Shown here: in pieces, positions 43,438-51,843 of the stretch
Layout of the letters: the number at the start of each line of letters is the position of its first letter
How positions within the stretch are numbered: position 1 is the first letter of the stretch
Assembly: GCF_003387475.1 (NCBI RefSeq)
Contig: NZ_QUNO01000001.1
Coordinates: forward strand, 961,242 to 1,025,241
Direction of reading: 5' to 3'
DNA from: Kutzneria buriramensis
GTDB lineage: Bacteria; Actinomycetota; Actinomycetes; Mycobacteriales; Pseudonocardiaceae
DNA: 64,000 bases
The notes under the pieces: generated by a model
What the model saw: only the letters and a program-made list of their open reading frames with translations
Told to the model about the DNA's origin: nothing
Database searches by the model: none
Translations under genes and position numbers: made by a program

Positions 43438-44346
43438 GTGCAGCGCAACGAGCGCCTGGAATCCATGCAGGAGGCCGCGTCGGCGGCCTTCGCGCCGCTC
43501 CGCATGACCACCGACGAGTTCGACTTCGACGGCGGCATCCGGTACGCGACGGCCGGCGGCCTGCTGGTGGCGGACATCACCGGAAACCCCGGTGGGGTAT
43601 GGCGTCCGCAGCGGCTGATCACGTCCACCGACAGCGAGCTGTACAAGTTCTCCCTGCACCTGAGCGGATCCTGCATGCTGGGCCAGGACGGCCGGCACAC
43701 GGCGGTGAACCCGGGCGATCTCGTGGTGTACGACACGACCCGCCCCTACGGCCTGGTGTTCGGCACGCCGTACCGCACGGTGGTGGTCGGGGTGCCGAGG
43801 GAGCGCCTGGCCGGCCAGGCGACGGCGCTGCGCGACGCGGTCGCCCGGCCTACTCGGACGGACCGCGGCCTGCGGCGGGTGGTTGCGGGCGTGTTGAACG
43901 GCCTGGCGGCGGACCTGGACGCGTCCGTCACGGAGGGCGGCACGCAGTTGGCGGACGCGCTGCTTGCGTTGCTGGGAAAGGTTTTCACCGGCGACACGAA
44001 GCTGACGGATCCCAGGACGAGCATGCGGGAACGGGTGTTGGCCTACTGCGAGGCGAACCTCGGCGATCCCGACCTCTCGGTGGACTCGATCGCCGCGACG
44101 CACGGGATTTCCGTGCGCTACCTGCACAAGCTCTTCGCGGGCACCGGCACGACGATCGCCGCCCTGATCAGAACCCGCCGCCTGCAAAGGATCCGTGACG
44201 ACCTGGCGGATCCGGGTCAGGCGGCGGTCCCGGTTGCCGTGATCGCGGCACGGTGGGGCGTGCTGGATCCAACCCACGTCAGCCGGCTTTTCCGTGCCGC
44301 GTATGGGACTTCACCGATCGGCTACCGGCGTCAGCTACTGCGCTGA
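43438..44346 (+). CDS. AraC-family transcriptional regulator
   Basis: A 302-residue regulator with an N-terminal cupin-like sensing domain (about 20-170; contains VNPGDLVVYDTTRPYGL) and C-terminal double HTH (DLSVDSIAATHGISVRYLHKLFAGTG; VAVIAARWGVLDPTHVSRLFRAAYGTSP). It is of the AraC_binding_2 plus HTH_18 type, often controlling catabolic genes. GTG start, probably leaderless. Tandem repeats upstream indicate autoregulation. It overlaps the convergent 111-residue gene by 16 bp. Confidence 0.92.
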   Translation: MQRNERLESMQEAASAAFAPLRMTTDEFDFDGGIRYATAGGLLVADITGNPGGVWRPQRLITSTDSELYKFSLHLSGSCMLGQDGRHTAVNPGDLVVYDTTRPYGLVFGTPYRTVVVGVPRERLAGQATALRDAVARPTRTDRGLRRVVAGVLNGLAADLDASVTEGGTQLADALLALLGKVFTGDTKLTDPRTSMRERVLAYCEANLGDPDLSVDSIAATHGISVRYLHKLFAGTGTTIAALIRTRRLQRIRDDLADPGQAAVPVAVIAARWGVLDPTHVSRLFRAAYGTSPIGYRRQLLR

Positions 44347-44666
44347 ATCGGCATCCACGCCGCGGCCTGCACCCGGGCGAGCCCGCTGCGTACCGCGGCG
44401 GCGAACCGTTGCGCCTGCTCGAAGGGCACGCCGGTGCACCGCAGCTCCCCGTGCTCGGAACGGATCGACAACGCGCCGCCAGCCATCGAGTTGCCGGCGG
44501 TGGCCACGGAGACCACCTCGGCGAGCGGGATGTGCGTGCCCTCGGACAGCACCCGGAAGTCGGTGGCCACCAGCGTGACGCCGGGGCCGGACAGCACGGC
44601 ACGCACCTGCTCGGTCGGACCGAGCCGGTCGGTGAACTCGGCGGAAAGCGCGATGGTGTCGGCCAT
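44331..44666 (-). CDS. small PH-like/unknown protein
   Basis: A 111-residue protein without membrane helix. The alternating strands LSGPGVTLVATDFRVLSEGTHIPLAEVVSVATAG followed by a C-terminal amphipathic helix are reminiscent of short bacterial PH-like domains, but the family is not certain. ATG 44666. It overlaps the AraC gene by 16 bp tail to tail. Confidence 0.55.
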   Translation of the reverse strand: MADTIALSAEFTDRLGPTEQVRAVLSGPGVTLVATDFRVLSEGTHIPLAEVVSVATAGNSMAGGALSIRSEHGELRCTGVPFEQAQRFAAAVRSGLARVQAAAWMPIQRSS

Positions 44667-44808
44667 CGGCCCAGGATCCTGGCGACCGGCGCCGGCCGTC
44701 ATTAGCCTGTTGGAGTGAGCACGGACCGTGACAAGATGTAGCAGAACTTCACGACTCTTGCAGAAGATTTAAATAGAAGTTCGGTGTTGCCCGGGGCAAG
44801 CTGACACC

Positions 44809-45741
44809 GTGGTCGCTACCCCGTCAAGCCAGGTCGACAACCCCGCCGCCCCCGACCGGACCCGCGAGGGCCTCTGGCTGGGCGTCGCCGCGTACGGCAT
44901 GTGGGGCCTGTTCCCGCTGTACTTCCCGATCCTGGAGCCGGCGGGCGCGATCGAGATCCTGGCCCACCGGATGGTGTGGTCGCTGGTGCTGCTGGCGGTC
45001 CTGCTGCTGGTCCGCCGCCGCTGGGCCTGGGTCGGCGAGCTGGTGCGCCAGCCCCGCCGGCTGGCCATGCTGACGCTGGGCGCCGTGCTGATCTCGATCA
45101 ACTGGGGCACGTACATCTACGGCGTGAACGCCGGCGACGTGGTGGAGACCTCGCTCGGCTACTTCATCAACCCGCTGCTGACGATCGCGTTGGGCGTGGT
45201 GGTGCTGCGGGAGCGGCTCGGCGTCGCGCAGTGGATCGCGGTCGGCATCGGCGTGGTCGCCGTGGCGGTGCTCACTGTCGGTTACGGCCGGCCACCCTGG
45301 ATCGCGCTCGTCCTGGCGGTCGCGTTCGCCGCCTACGGCTTCCTGAAGAAGCAGGTCAACCTCCCCGGCGTCGAGGCGCTGGCGGCCGAGACCGCCGTCC
45401 TGTTCGTGCCGGCGTCGGTGTACCTGGTGGTGCTCCAGGTGATCGGCGTCGGCACGTTCCTCGGTCACGGCGTCGGCCACTCCGTGCTGCTGATCGGCGC
45501 GGGCCTGGTCACGGTGGTGCCGCTGGTCTGCTTCGGCGCGGCCGCGATCCGGCTGCCGCTGTCCACCGTCGGCCTGATCCAGTACCTCGCCCCGGTGTTC
45601 CAGTTCCTGGTCGGCATCCTGATCGACCACGAGCAGATGACCGCCACCCGCTGGGTCGGTTTCGGCCTGGTCTGGCTGGCCCTGGCCGTGCTCGTGGCGG
45701 ATGCCGGCCGTCGGTTGTACGATTCCAGTCGTACTAACTGA
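44809..45741 (+). CDS. rarD: RarD-type EamA/DMT transporter
   Basis: A 310-residue, ten-helix drug/metabolite transporter. GVAAYGMWGLFPLYF and EILAHRMVWS at the start, INWGTYIYGVNAGDVVETSLGYFINPLL in the middle and LGVAQW are characteristic of RarD, the chloramphenicol-sensitivity protein group. The substrate is unknown. GTG 44809. Upstream is an unusually AT-rich stretch (ATTTAAAT, 44768 region) that may be the promoter. Confidence 0.9.
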   Translation: MVATPSSQVDNPAAPDRTREGLWLGVAAYGMWGLFPLYFPILEPAGAIEILAHRMVWSLVLLAVLLLVRRRWAWVGELVRQPRRLAMLTLGAVLISINWGTYIYGVNAGDVVETSLGYFINPLLTIALGVVVLRERLGVAQWIAVGIGVVAVAVLTVGYGRPPWIALVLAVAFAAYGFLKKQVNLPGVEALAAETAVLFVPASVYLVVLQVIGVGTFLGHGVGHSVLLIGAGLVTVVPLVCFGAAAIRLPLSTVGLIQYLAPVFQFLVGILIDHEQMTATRWVGFGLVWLALAVLVADAGRRLYDSSRTN

Positions 45742-45753
45742 CTGGAGGACAGC

Positions 45754-46587
45754 GTGGAACTCGGACGAGTGGGCATCTGGAACCACGACATCGGCCTGGA
45801 CGACCCGAGGTCCCGGGAGGCCGCCGCCGAGCTGGACGCGCTCGGCTACGGCGCGGTGTGGATCGGCGGCAGCCCGCCGGTGTCGGCCGCCGAGAACGTG
45901 CTGGCGGCGACCGAGCGGCTGGTCGTGGCCACCGGCATCCTCAACATCTGGCAGCACCGGCCCGCCGACGTCGCCGCGCAGGCCAAGGCGGCCAACGACA
46001 AGTTCAACGGGCGGTTCCTGCTGGGCCTCGGCGCCAGCCACGCCGCCCTGGTCGCCAACTACGCCAAGCCGCTGACGGCCATGCGCGAGTTCCTGGACGG
46101 CCTGGACGCCGCCGGTCACACCGCGCAGGACCGGGTCCTCGCGGCGTTGGGGCCGAAGATGCTGGAGCTGTCGGCGCAGCGGTCGGCCGGCGCGCACCCG
46201 TACCTCGTGACGCCGGAGCACACCGCCCGTGCCCGAGGCACCCTCGGCTCGGGGCCGCTGCTGGCGCCGGAGCTGAAGGCCGTGCTGACCAACGACATCG
46301 CCAAGGGGCGCGAGCTCGCCCGTGAGCACTTGGCGCTCTACCTCAAGCTGCCGAACTACGTCAGCAGCCTGCGCACCCTCGGCTTCGACGACGCCGACTT
46401 CGCGGACGGCGGCAGCGACCGGTTCGTGGACGGCACGGTGGCCATCGGCGACGAGAACGTCATCTCGGACCGGCTCCGGCAGCACCTCGACGCCGGCGCC
46501 GACCACGTGTGCATCCAGGTCGTCGGCGATCCGCTGCCGCGGGCCGCGTGGCGGTCACTCGCCGGGCTGACTCAGGGTCATTCCTGA
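45754..46587 (+). CDS. LLM-class oxidoreductase, probably F420-dependent
   Basis: A 277-residue TIM-barrel protein of the luciferase-like family (TIGR03620-type short subgroup): VGIWNHDIG, GYGAVWIGGS, ATGILNIWQHRP and RFLLGLGASH near the cofactor site. In actinomycetes this subgroup mostly uses F420. It reduces or oxidises an unknown substrate. GTG with GGAGGAC upstream; 12 bp after rarD, so possibly cotranscribed. Immediately followed by a methyltransferase pseudogene. Confidence 0.87.
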   Translation: MELGRVGIWNHDIGLDDPRSREAAAELDALGYGAVWIGGSPPVSAAENVLAATERLVVATGILNIWQHRPADVAAQAKAANDKFNGRFLLGLGASHAALVANYAKPLTAMREFLDGLDAAGHTAQDRVLAALGPKMLELSAQRSAGAHPYLVTPEHTARARGTLGSGPLLAPELKAVLTNDIAKGRELAREHLALYLKLPNYVSSLRTLGFDDADFADGGSDRFVDGTVAIGDENVISDRLRQHLDAGADHVCIQVVGDPLPRAAWRSLAGLTQGHS

Positions 46588-46590
46588 CGC

Positions 46591-47039
46591 GCAGGCGCGC
46601 TGGTCACGCTGCTGCTGGCGATCTTCACCGGCCAGTGGGAATGGCTCATCCCGACCGTGCTGCTCGGCAACGCGGCGGAGGTCACCGTGCGCAACGCCGA
46701 GCTGGAGGGCGTCGCCGACCGGATCGAGCTCACCACCGGCGACCTGCGGGCGCTGCCGTTCGAGGCCGACGACTTCGACCTGGTGGTGTCCAGCCTGGCC
46801 ATCCACAACATCAAATCCCCGACGCAGCGCGAAAGGCGATCGACGAGGCGGTGCGGGTGCTCCGGCCGGTCATCGCCGACATCGGCGCGGCCCAGGAATA
46901 CGGCCGGCGGCTGACCGAGCTGGGCCTGTCCGACGTGGCGATCCGGGGCCTCGGCCGGCGGATGTGGTGGGGCGGCCCGTGGTATCCGACACGGTTGGTG
47001 ACGGCGGTCAAGCCGTCCCGTCCACTGGAAGACGGCTAA
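46591..47039 (+). pseudogene. degraded SAM-dependent methyltransferase
   Basis: The remnant begins in the reading frame of an N-terminal membrane helix (TLLLAIFTGQWEWLIPTV), then jumps straight to GNAAEVTVRNAELEGVADRIEL, so the SAM-binding LDVGCG block is deleted. It continues ALPFEADDFDLVVSSLAIHNI, shifts by one base near 46830, resumes as KAIDEAVRVLRP, lacks the usual GGR after RP, and finishes VIADIGAAQEY...GGPWYPTRLVTAVKP. At least one frameshift, two internal deletions and a missing start make it non-functional. It sits between the LLM gene and the mtn operon. Confidence 0.8.
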
Positions 47040-47101
47040 CACCTTGGCCGGCGAACGTGCAGACTGGGGGCGTTTGTGCACACCGTCGGCTGGAGGGACC
47101 A

Positions 47102-48658
47102 TTGGAGCGGACACTGGCCTGGGACGGGGCCGCCGTGGTGGCCGTCGACCAGTGCGCGCTGCCGCACGAGCGGACCGTGCTTCGCCTGACGACACCCGAT
47201 GAGGTCATCGACGCCATCAAGCGGCTGGCCATTCGCGGCGCCCCCGCGATCGGCGTGGCCGGGGCCCTGGCGGTCGCGCTGTCGGCGCAGCTCAGCGACG
47301 GCGACGACCAGGCGGTTCGGGAGGACGCCGACCGCATCGCCAACGCCCGGCCGACCGCGGTCAACCTGAGCTGGGCGGTGCGCCGCGTGCTGACGAAACT
47401 GCCCGGCGGCGCGCGGGCCGTGCTGGACGAGGCGCTGGCGATGCTGGAGGAGGACGAGCAGACCAATCGCGCCATGGCGGCCCGCGCCGCCGACGCGGTG
47501 CTCGGCCTGACCGGCCGCCGGCCGCTGCGGATCATGACCCACTGCAACACCGGCTCGCTCGCCACCGTCGCCATCGGCACGGCATTGGGCGGTATCAAGG
47601 AGTTGGCCGAGCGGGGCCTGGTCGCGGAGGTGCTCGCCGGCGAGACGAGGCCGCTGCTGCAAGGCGCTCGGCTCACGGCGTGGGAACTGACCCAGGCGGG
47701 GATTCCGTTCCGGCTGTGCGTCGACTCCGCCGGCCCGGCCGCGATCGCCGCCGGTCTGGTCGACGTGGTGATGGTCGGCGCGGACCGGATCACCGCGAAC
47801 GGCGACGTGGCCAACAAGGTCGGCACGTATTCGCTGGCGGTCGCGGCGGCCCGCAGTGGCATCCCGTTCGTGGTGGTGGCGCCGGAGTCCACTGTGGACG
47901 AGTCCATTTCGGACGGTTCGCAGATCGTCATCGAGCAGCGGCACGCCGAGGAGGTCACCGCGTTCGGCGGGCACCAGGTGGCGCTGCCGGACACGCCGGT
48001 GTTCAACCCCGCCTTCGACGTCACGCCAAACGACCTGGTGACGGCGATCGTCACCGAGCAGCGGGTGTGGCCGCAGCGGCCGGCCGGGCACCTCGCCGAG
48101 GTCGCCCGCGGCCTGTACCAGCGCGGCTGGCTGGACGGCACCGCCGGCAACCTGTCCGTGCGGCTGGGCGAGCAGGCGCTGATCACCGCCAGCGGCCGCA
48201 GCAAGGGCGAGCTGACCGCCGCCGACGTGGTGCTGGTGGAGGCCGAGACCGGGGAGCGGATCTCCGGCCCCAAGCCGTCGGCCGAGACGTCCATCCACGC
48301 GGCCATCTACAAGGCGTTCCCCGACTGCGGCGCGGTGGTGCACGCCCATCCGCCGTACGCGACGGCGGTGGCGGCCAAGGCGATGGCCGCCGGCCAGGAC
48401 ACCGTGCGCTTCACCGATTTCGAGATCATCAAGGGGTTCGGCGTCGCCGACCCGAGCGAGCTGGCCGTCCCGGTGTTCACCAACTGGTCGGACGTGCCGC
48501 GGATCGCCGTCGAGGTGGGCAAGCGGTTGGACGGGTCCGTACCCGTCCTGCTGATCGCCCACCACGGCGTGACCGCCTGGGGACCTACGCTGGAGATCGC
48601 CCGCAACCGGGTGGAGTGCATCGAGGCCCTCTGCCGGCTGCACCTGCTCACGAACTAG
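47102..48658 (+). CDS. fused MtnA-MtnB methionine-salvage enzyme
   Basis: A 518-residue fusion. Residues 1-320 are methylthioribose-1-phosphate isomerase (MtnA): RGAPAIGVAG, HCNTGSLAT with catalytic C148, and GADRITANGDVANK with D228. Residues about 326-518 are methylthioribulose-1-phosphate dehydratase (MtnB, class II aldolase fold): GTAGNLSVRL, VVHAHPPYATA and AHHGVTAWG zinc ligands. It converts MTR-1-P to diketo-MTP-1-P in one chain. The start is TTG 47102 with GGAGGG four bases upstream. It is followed by mtnD and mtnC. No frameshift or internal start separates the halves. Confidence 0.9.
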   Translation: MERTLAWDGAAVVAVDQCALPHERTVLRLTTPDEVIDAIKRLAIRGAPAIGVAGALAVALSAQLSDGDDQAVREDADRIANARPTAVNLSWAVRRVLTKLPGGARAVLDEALAMLEEDEQTNRAMAARAADAVLGLTGRRPLRIMTHCNTGSLATVAIGTALGGIKELAERGLVAEVLAGETRPLLQGARLTAWELTQAGIPFRLCVDSAGPAAIAAGLVDVVMVGADRITANGDVANKVGTYSLAVAAARSGIPFVVVAPESTVDESISDGSQIVIEQRHAEEVTAFGGHQVALPDTPVFNPAFDVTPNDLVTAIVTEQRVWPQRPAGHLAEVARGLYQRGWLDGTAGNLSVRLGEQALITASGRSKGELTAADVVLVEAETGERISGPKPSAETSIHAAIYKAFPDCGAVVHAHPPYATAVAAKAMAAGQDTVRFTDFEIIKGFGVADPSELAVPVFTNWSDVPRIAVEVGKRLDGSVPVLLIAHHGVTAWGPTLEIARNRVECIEALCRLHLLTN

Positions 48659-48668
48659 GAGACGACAG

Positions 48669-49232
48669 ATGACGCTGTTGCAGGTCATGGCCGAGGGCGA
48701 CCGCGACGACGTGCTGCTGCGCACCACCGACCTCGCGGTCATCGCCGCCGAGCTCGCGCCGTTCGACATCACCCTCGAGCAGTGGGACACCGTCGAGCTG
48801 TCCGACGACGCCGGGCAGGACGAGGTGCTCGAGGCGTACAAGGCGGATGTGGAGAAGGTGTCCAAGGAGGGCGACTACCGGCTGGTGGACGTCGTCCGGA
48901 TGAAGCCGTCGGACGACCCGGAGTGGCCCGCGAAGGCCAAGGGCGCGCGGGAGAAGTTCCTCAACGAGCACACCCACGACGAGGACGAGGTCCGGTTCTT
49001 CGTCGAGGGCAAGGGCTGCTTCTACCTGCACCTGGCCGGCAAGGTGTACGCCGTGGTGTGCGAGCGCGGGGACCTGATGTCCGTGCCGGCCGGCACCACG
49101 CACTGGTTCGACATGGGCTCGCAGCCGGAGTTCTGCGCCATCCGGTTCTTCCAGGAGGAGGACGGCTGGGTGGCCGGGTTCACCGGGGACGGCATCTCGT
49201 CCCGGATGCCGACGCTGGACGAGTTGGTGTGA
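48669..49232 (+). CDS. mtnD: acireductone dioxygenase
   Basis: A 187-residue cupin. Metal ligands are in EHTHDEDEVRFFVEG (H-x-H-x4-E) and GTTHWFDMG. It oxidises acireductone to ketomethylthiobutyrate and formate (Fe form). ATG, 10 bp after the fused mtnA-mtnB gene; AGGAGACGAC is the ribosome-binding site. Its stop overlaps the mtnC start. Confidence 0.94.
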   Translation: MTLLQVMAEGDRDDVLLRTTDLAVIAAELAPFDITLEQWDTVELSDDAGQDEVLEAYKADVEKVSKEGDYRLVDVVRMKPSDDPEWPAKAKGAREKFLNEHTHDEDEVRFFVEGKGCFYLHLAGKVYAVVCERGDLMSVPAGTTHWFDMGSQPEFCAIRFFQEEDGWVAGFTGDGISSRMPTLDELV

Positions 49233-49864
49233 TCGTCACCGACATCGAGGGCACCACCAGCGCCATCTCGCACGTGCACGACGTGCTGTTCCCGTACTCG
49301 CGGGCGCGCATCCCCTCGTGGGTGCGCCGCCCCGAGGCGGCGGACGTGGTGCGGGAGGTGGCCGCGGACCCGGACGAGGCGGCCGCGGTGCTGGTCGGCT
49401 GGATCGACGCCGACGTGAAGGCGACGCCGCTGAAGACGTTGCAGGGCTTGATCTGGGCCGAGGGCTACGCCTCCGGGGAGCTCACCGCGCACGTGTACGA
49501 CGACGTGCCGCCGGTGCTCCGCCGGTGGTCCGCCGAGGGCGTTCCCGTCTACGTCTATTCGTCCGGATCCGAGCTGGCGCAACGGTTGTGGTTCCGGCAC
49601 ACGCAGCACGGCGACCTGCTCGGCCACTTCGCTGGGCACTTCGACACCGTGTCCGCCGGGCCGAAGCGCGAAGTCGCCTCGTACCAGGCGATCGCCAAGT
49701 CCATCGGCGTGGATCCGGGGGAGCTGACGTTCCTCTCGGACGTGGCGGCGGAGCTGGACGCCGCCGCCGAGGCCGGCTGGGACACGATCGGCGTCTCGCG
49801 CCCCTCCGACGGCTCCCCGGACGTGGGCTCCCACCGCCGGATCACCACCTTCGCCGACCTCTGA
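49229..49864 (+). CDS. mtnC: enolase-phosphatase E1
   Basis: A 211-residue HAD hydrolase of the MtnC type: TDIEGTTSAI (nucleophile Asp and the E-G-T-T variant of the HAD loop), LKTLQGLIW, VYVYSSGSELAQ and TFLSDVAAELDAA. It carries out enolisation and dephosphorylation to acireductone, the substrate of MtnD. GTG 49229 overlaps the mtnD stop (GTGA). The order of the operon is mtnAB-mtnD-mtnC; the nucleosidase/phosphorylase and kinase steps lie elsewhere. Confidence 0.93.
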   Translation: MIVTDIEGTTSAISHVHDVLFPYSRARIPSWVRRPEAADVVREVAADPDEAAAVLVGWIDADVKATPLKTLQGLIWAEGYASGELTAHVYDDVPPVLRRWSAEGVPVYVYSSGSELAQRLWFRHTQHGDLLGHFAGHFDTVSAGPKREVASYQAIAKSIGVDPGELTFLSDVAAELDAAAEAGWDTIGVSRPSDGSPDVGSHRRITTFADL

Positions 49865-49871
49865 CCCCTTT

Positions 49872-49928
49872 ATGCAGGGAAGGACGCCTTACCCTCGTTC
49901 AAAGCGGGTAAGGCGTCCTTCCCTGCAT
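49872..49928. repeat. palindromic repeat, family R1, copy 2 (terminator)
   Basis: Perfect 23 bp arms (49872-49894 and 49906-49928), centre TCGTTCAAAGC. Almost identical to copy 1 at 26644. It lies between the convergent mtnC and phosphoesterase genes, 8 bp from each stop. Confidence 0.85.
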
Positions 49929-49936
49929 TCGGGGCG

Positions 49937-51673
49937 TCAGCTCACCGTGAATTGGAGCGGACCGGCCAGCGGGGTGTAGCCGTCGTTGTAGAGATACCAG
50001 GCGGCGTAGGTGCCTGCGGACAGGGAGAAGGTGAGACTGCCGCTGCCGCCGGGGGCGTACTGCCAGGTCTTGGACGGCTGCGAGCCGGGTTGGACGCCGA
50101 CGGGGTAGATGCCGATCCAGTTCTTGTCGCTGACGGTCGCTGCCGGCGTCGAGTACTGGAACGTGCTGGGGCCGCCGGTCAGCGTGCTGCCGGCCGTCGT
50201 CGCCGTGAAGGCGTCGTTGAGCGGCGTGGCGTAGCGGTCGTTGGCGGTGATCGAAGGCAGCCCCAGCGCCGCCTCGATGGTGCGGCCGGTGCTGTAGTGG
50301 TCGTAGCGGCTGTTGCTGACCCGGCCGGCCGGGACCGTGCCCTGGGAACCGACGACGATCGTCGCCACCTGGTTGTCGGCGTCGGTGGTGTCCTCGTCCC
50401 ACGTGACGATCAGCAGTGAGCGCTGCGTCGTCCAGGCCGGCGAGTGCAGGATCGGGTCGAGGGTCTGCTTCAGCCAGCCGTCCTGAACCTTCAGGCTGGT
50501 GGCACTGCCGTTGCCGGAGGCCTCGCCGTCGTAGTAGTCGTCGGCGGCGAGCCAGGAGAAGGCGGGCGTGGTCGACGCGCTGGCGAGGTCGGTGGTGAGC
50601 TGGGTGGTGTCGAACAGATGTGCCTGGCACCGCGCGGAATTCCCGCTGACGTTGGTGTAGTTGATGAACGGCGCGTCGTCCGGCTCGTAGTACTTGTCGT
50701 ACTGCGTGGTGGTGTTGCAGGCAGTGCCCATGCCCTGCTCGTACGCCTTCCACGACTTGCCGGCGGCCTCGAGCTTGTCGCCGAGATTCGCGTTGGGGTC
50801 GTTGATGTTCGGGAAGTACGTGGCCCCGGTCGCGTACGTGTCGCCGCCGGCGATCGCCAGGTAGTTCTCGTCGCTGGGGTGGTAGACGGCGTGGTAGTTG
50901 GCCATCAGGGTGCCCTGCGCCATCAGGCTGTGCAGGTACGGCGTGTCCGTGGGGTCGCCCATGACCGCTGAGTAGTTGGTGTTCTCCATCATGACCGTGA
51001 AGACGTGGTCGTAGCCGGGGACCTGCGACGGCGGCGGCGCCAGGACGGGCTGGCGCACCGGTGTGGACAGCGTCAGCGACAGGTTGTCGGCGTAGCCGGA
51101 TTCCCCCGAGCTGTTGACGAAACGGACCTGCACGAGCACCGAACGCGTGCCGGCGGGCACCGCGCCGGTGGTGTCGCGGGCGAGGAACTCCGTCTTGCCG
51201 CCGCGATCGGACTCGCTGACGGTCGGCAGCTGCGCGGCGGTCCCGAGCTGGTGCGCCGAGCCGTCCAGGAACTGCGCGGAAACGCTGGCGTAGCCGGCAT
51301 AAGTGGTCCAGCCGCCGAGCCAGCCGGACAGGTCGTAGGTGACGCCGCCGCCGTCGATCGCCTGTGCCGCCGACGAAACGTCGACGGTCTGCGAGATCGT
51401 GCCGTCGCCCTGGTCGCCGGGGGCGAGAAAAGCTTTGCCCGGCGCGGGATTCGTGGGATGTCCGAACGAGCCGGCGGTGTAGCAGATCACGTCCGGGCTG
51501 CCGCTCGTGACCGTCCACCCGGGCACGGTCGTCGCCGCGTGCCAGTCGTTCGTGCAGTAGCCCGCCTCGGCGTCGCCGCCGACGAGCAGGTTGCCGCTGC
51601 CGGCGGCCGCGAAGGCCGGCGCGCCCATCAGCGCCAATGCCGTGCAGCCTAAGAGAATCCCCAGCCGTCTCAT
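49937..51673 (-). CDS. secreted phosphoesterase (acid phosphatase/phospholipase C family)
   Basis: A 578-residue exported enzyme. Signal peptide 1-23, an N-terminal jelly-roll-like domain (about 28-205, starting LLVGGDAEAGY), then an alkaline-phosphatase-fold domain of the PF04185 type (VFTVMMENTNYSAVMG with the likely nucleophile/metal region, NYHAVYHPSDENYLA, LLIVTWDED, YDHYSTGRTIEAALGL), and a C-terminal beta-sandwich (about 480-578). It hydrolyses phosphomonoesters or phospholipids extracellularly and may serve phosphate scavenging. No PHO-box was looked for computationally. ATG 51673. Confidence 0.87.
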   Translation of the reverse strand: MRRLGILLGCTALALMGAPAFAAAGSGNLLVGGDAEAGYCTNDWHAATTVPGWTVTSGSPDVICYTAGSFGHPTNPAPGKAFLAPGDQGDGTISQTVDVSSAAQAIDGGGVTYDLSGWLGGWTTYAGYASVSAQFLDGSAHQLGTAAQLPTVSESDRGGKTEFLARDTTGAVPAGTRSVLVQVRFVNSSGESGYADNLSLTLSTPVRQPVLAPPPSQVPGYDHVFTVMMENTNYSAVMGDPTDTPYLHSLMAQGTLMANYHAVYHPSDENYLAIAGGDTYATGATYFPNINDPNANLGDKLEAAGKSWKAYEQGMGTACNTTTQYDKYYEPDDAPFINYTNVSGNSARCQAHLFDTTQLTTDLASASTTPAFSWLAADDYYDGEASGNGSATSLKVQDGWLKQTLDPILHSPAWTTQRSLLIVTWDEDTTDADNQVATIVVGSQGTVPAGRVSNSRYDHYSTGRTIEAALGLPSITANDRYATPLNDAFTATTAGSTLTGGPSTFQYSTPAATVSDKNWIGIYPVGVQPGSQPSKTWQYAPGGSGSLTFSLSAGTYAAWYLYNDGYTPLAGPLQFTVS

Positions 51674-51781
51674 CCGTCCTGCCCTTCACCTCGTCGTGGT
51701 GCAGTGCAGTGTCGGGAGCGCGGTTGAACCCCCGGCGAATCAGAGGCTACCGCCGGGGGAGCTTGTCGACAATCCTTCATC

Positions 51782-51822
51782 TGCGGTTCAGACTTGGCCG
51801 CTGGGGCCAAGTCTGAACCGCA
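51782..51822 (-). terminator. terminator after the fadA-fadB operon
   Basis: Perfect 18 bp stem TGCGGTTCAGACTTGGCC and complement with a 5-base loop (GCTGG), 22 bases beyond the fadB stop. It also insulates the phosphoesterase promoter. The rest of the 170-base gap shows nothing distinct. Confidence 0.75.
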
Positions 51823-51843
51823 CAAGTGTGCAACGTGGACGGT

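Noticed and set aside
46657..46914. Methyltransferase fragment as a functional short gene
   Set aside because: It lacks the SAM-binding loop and runs out of frame; downstream homology continues in another frame, so it is a pseudogene.
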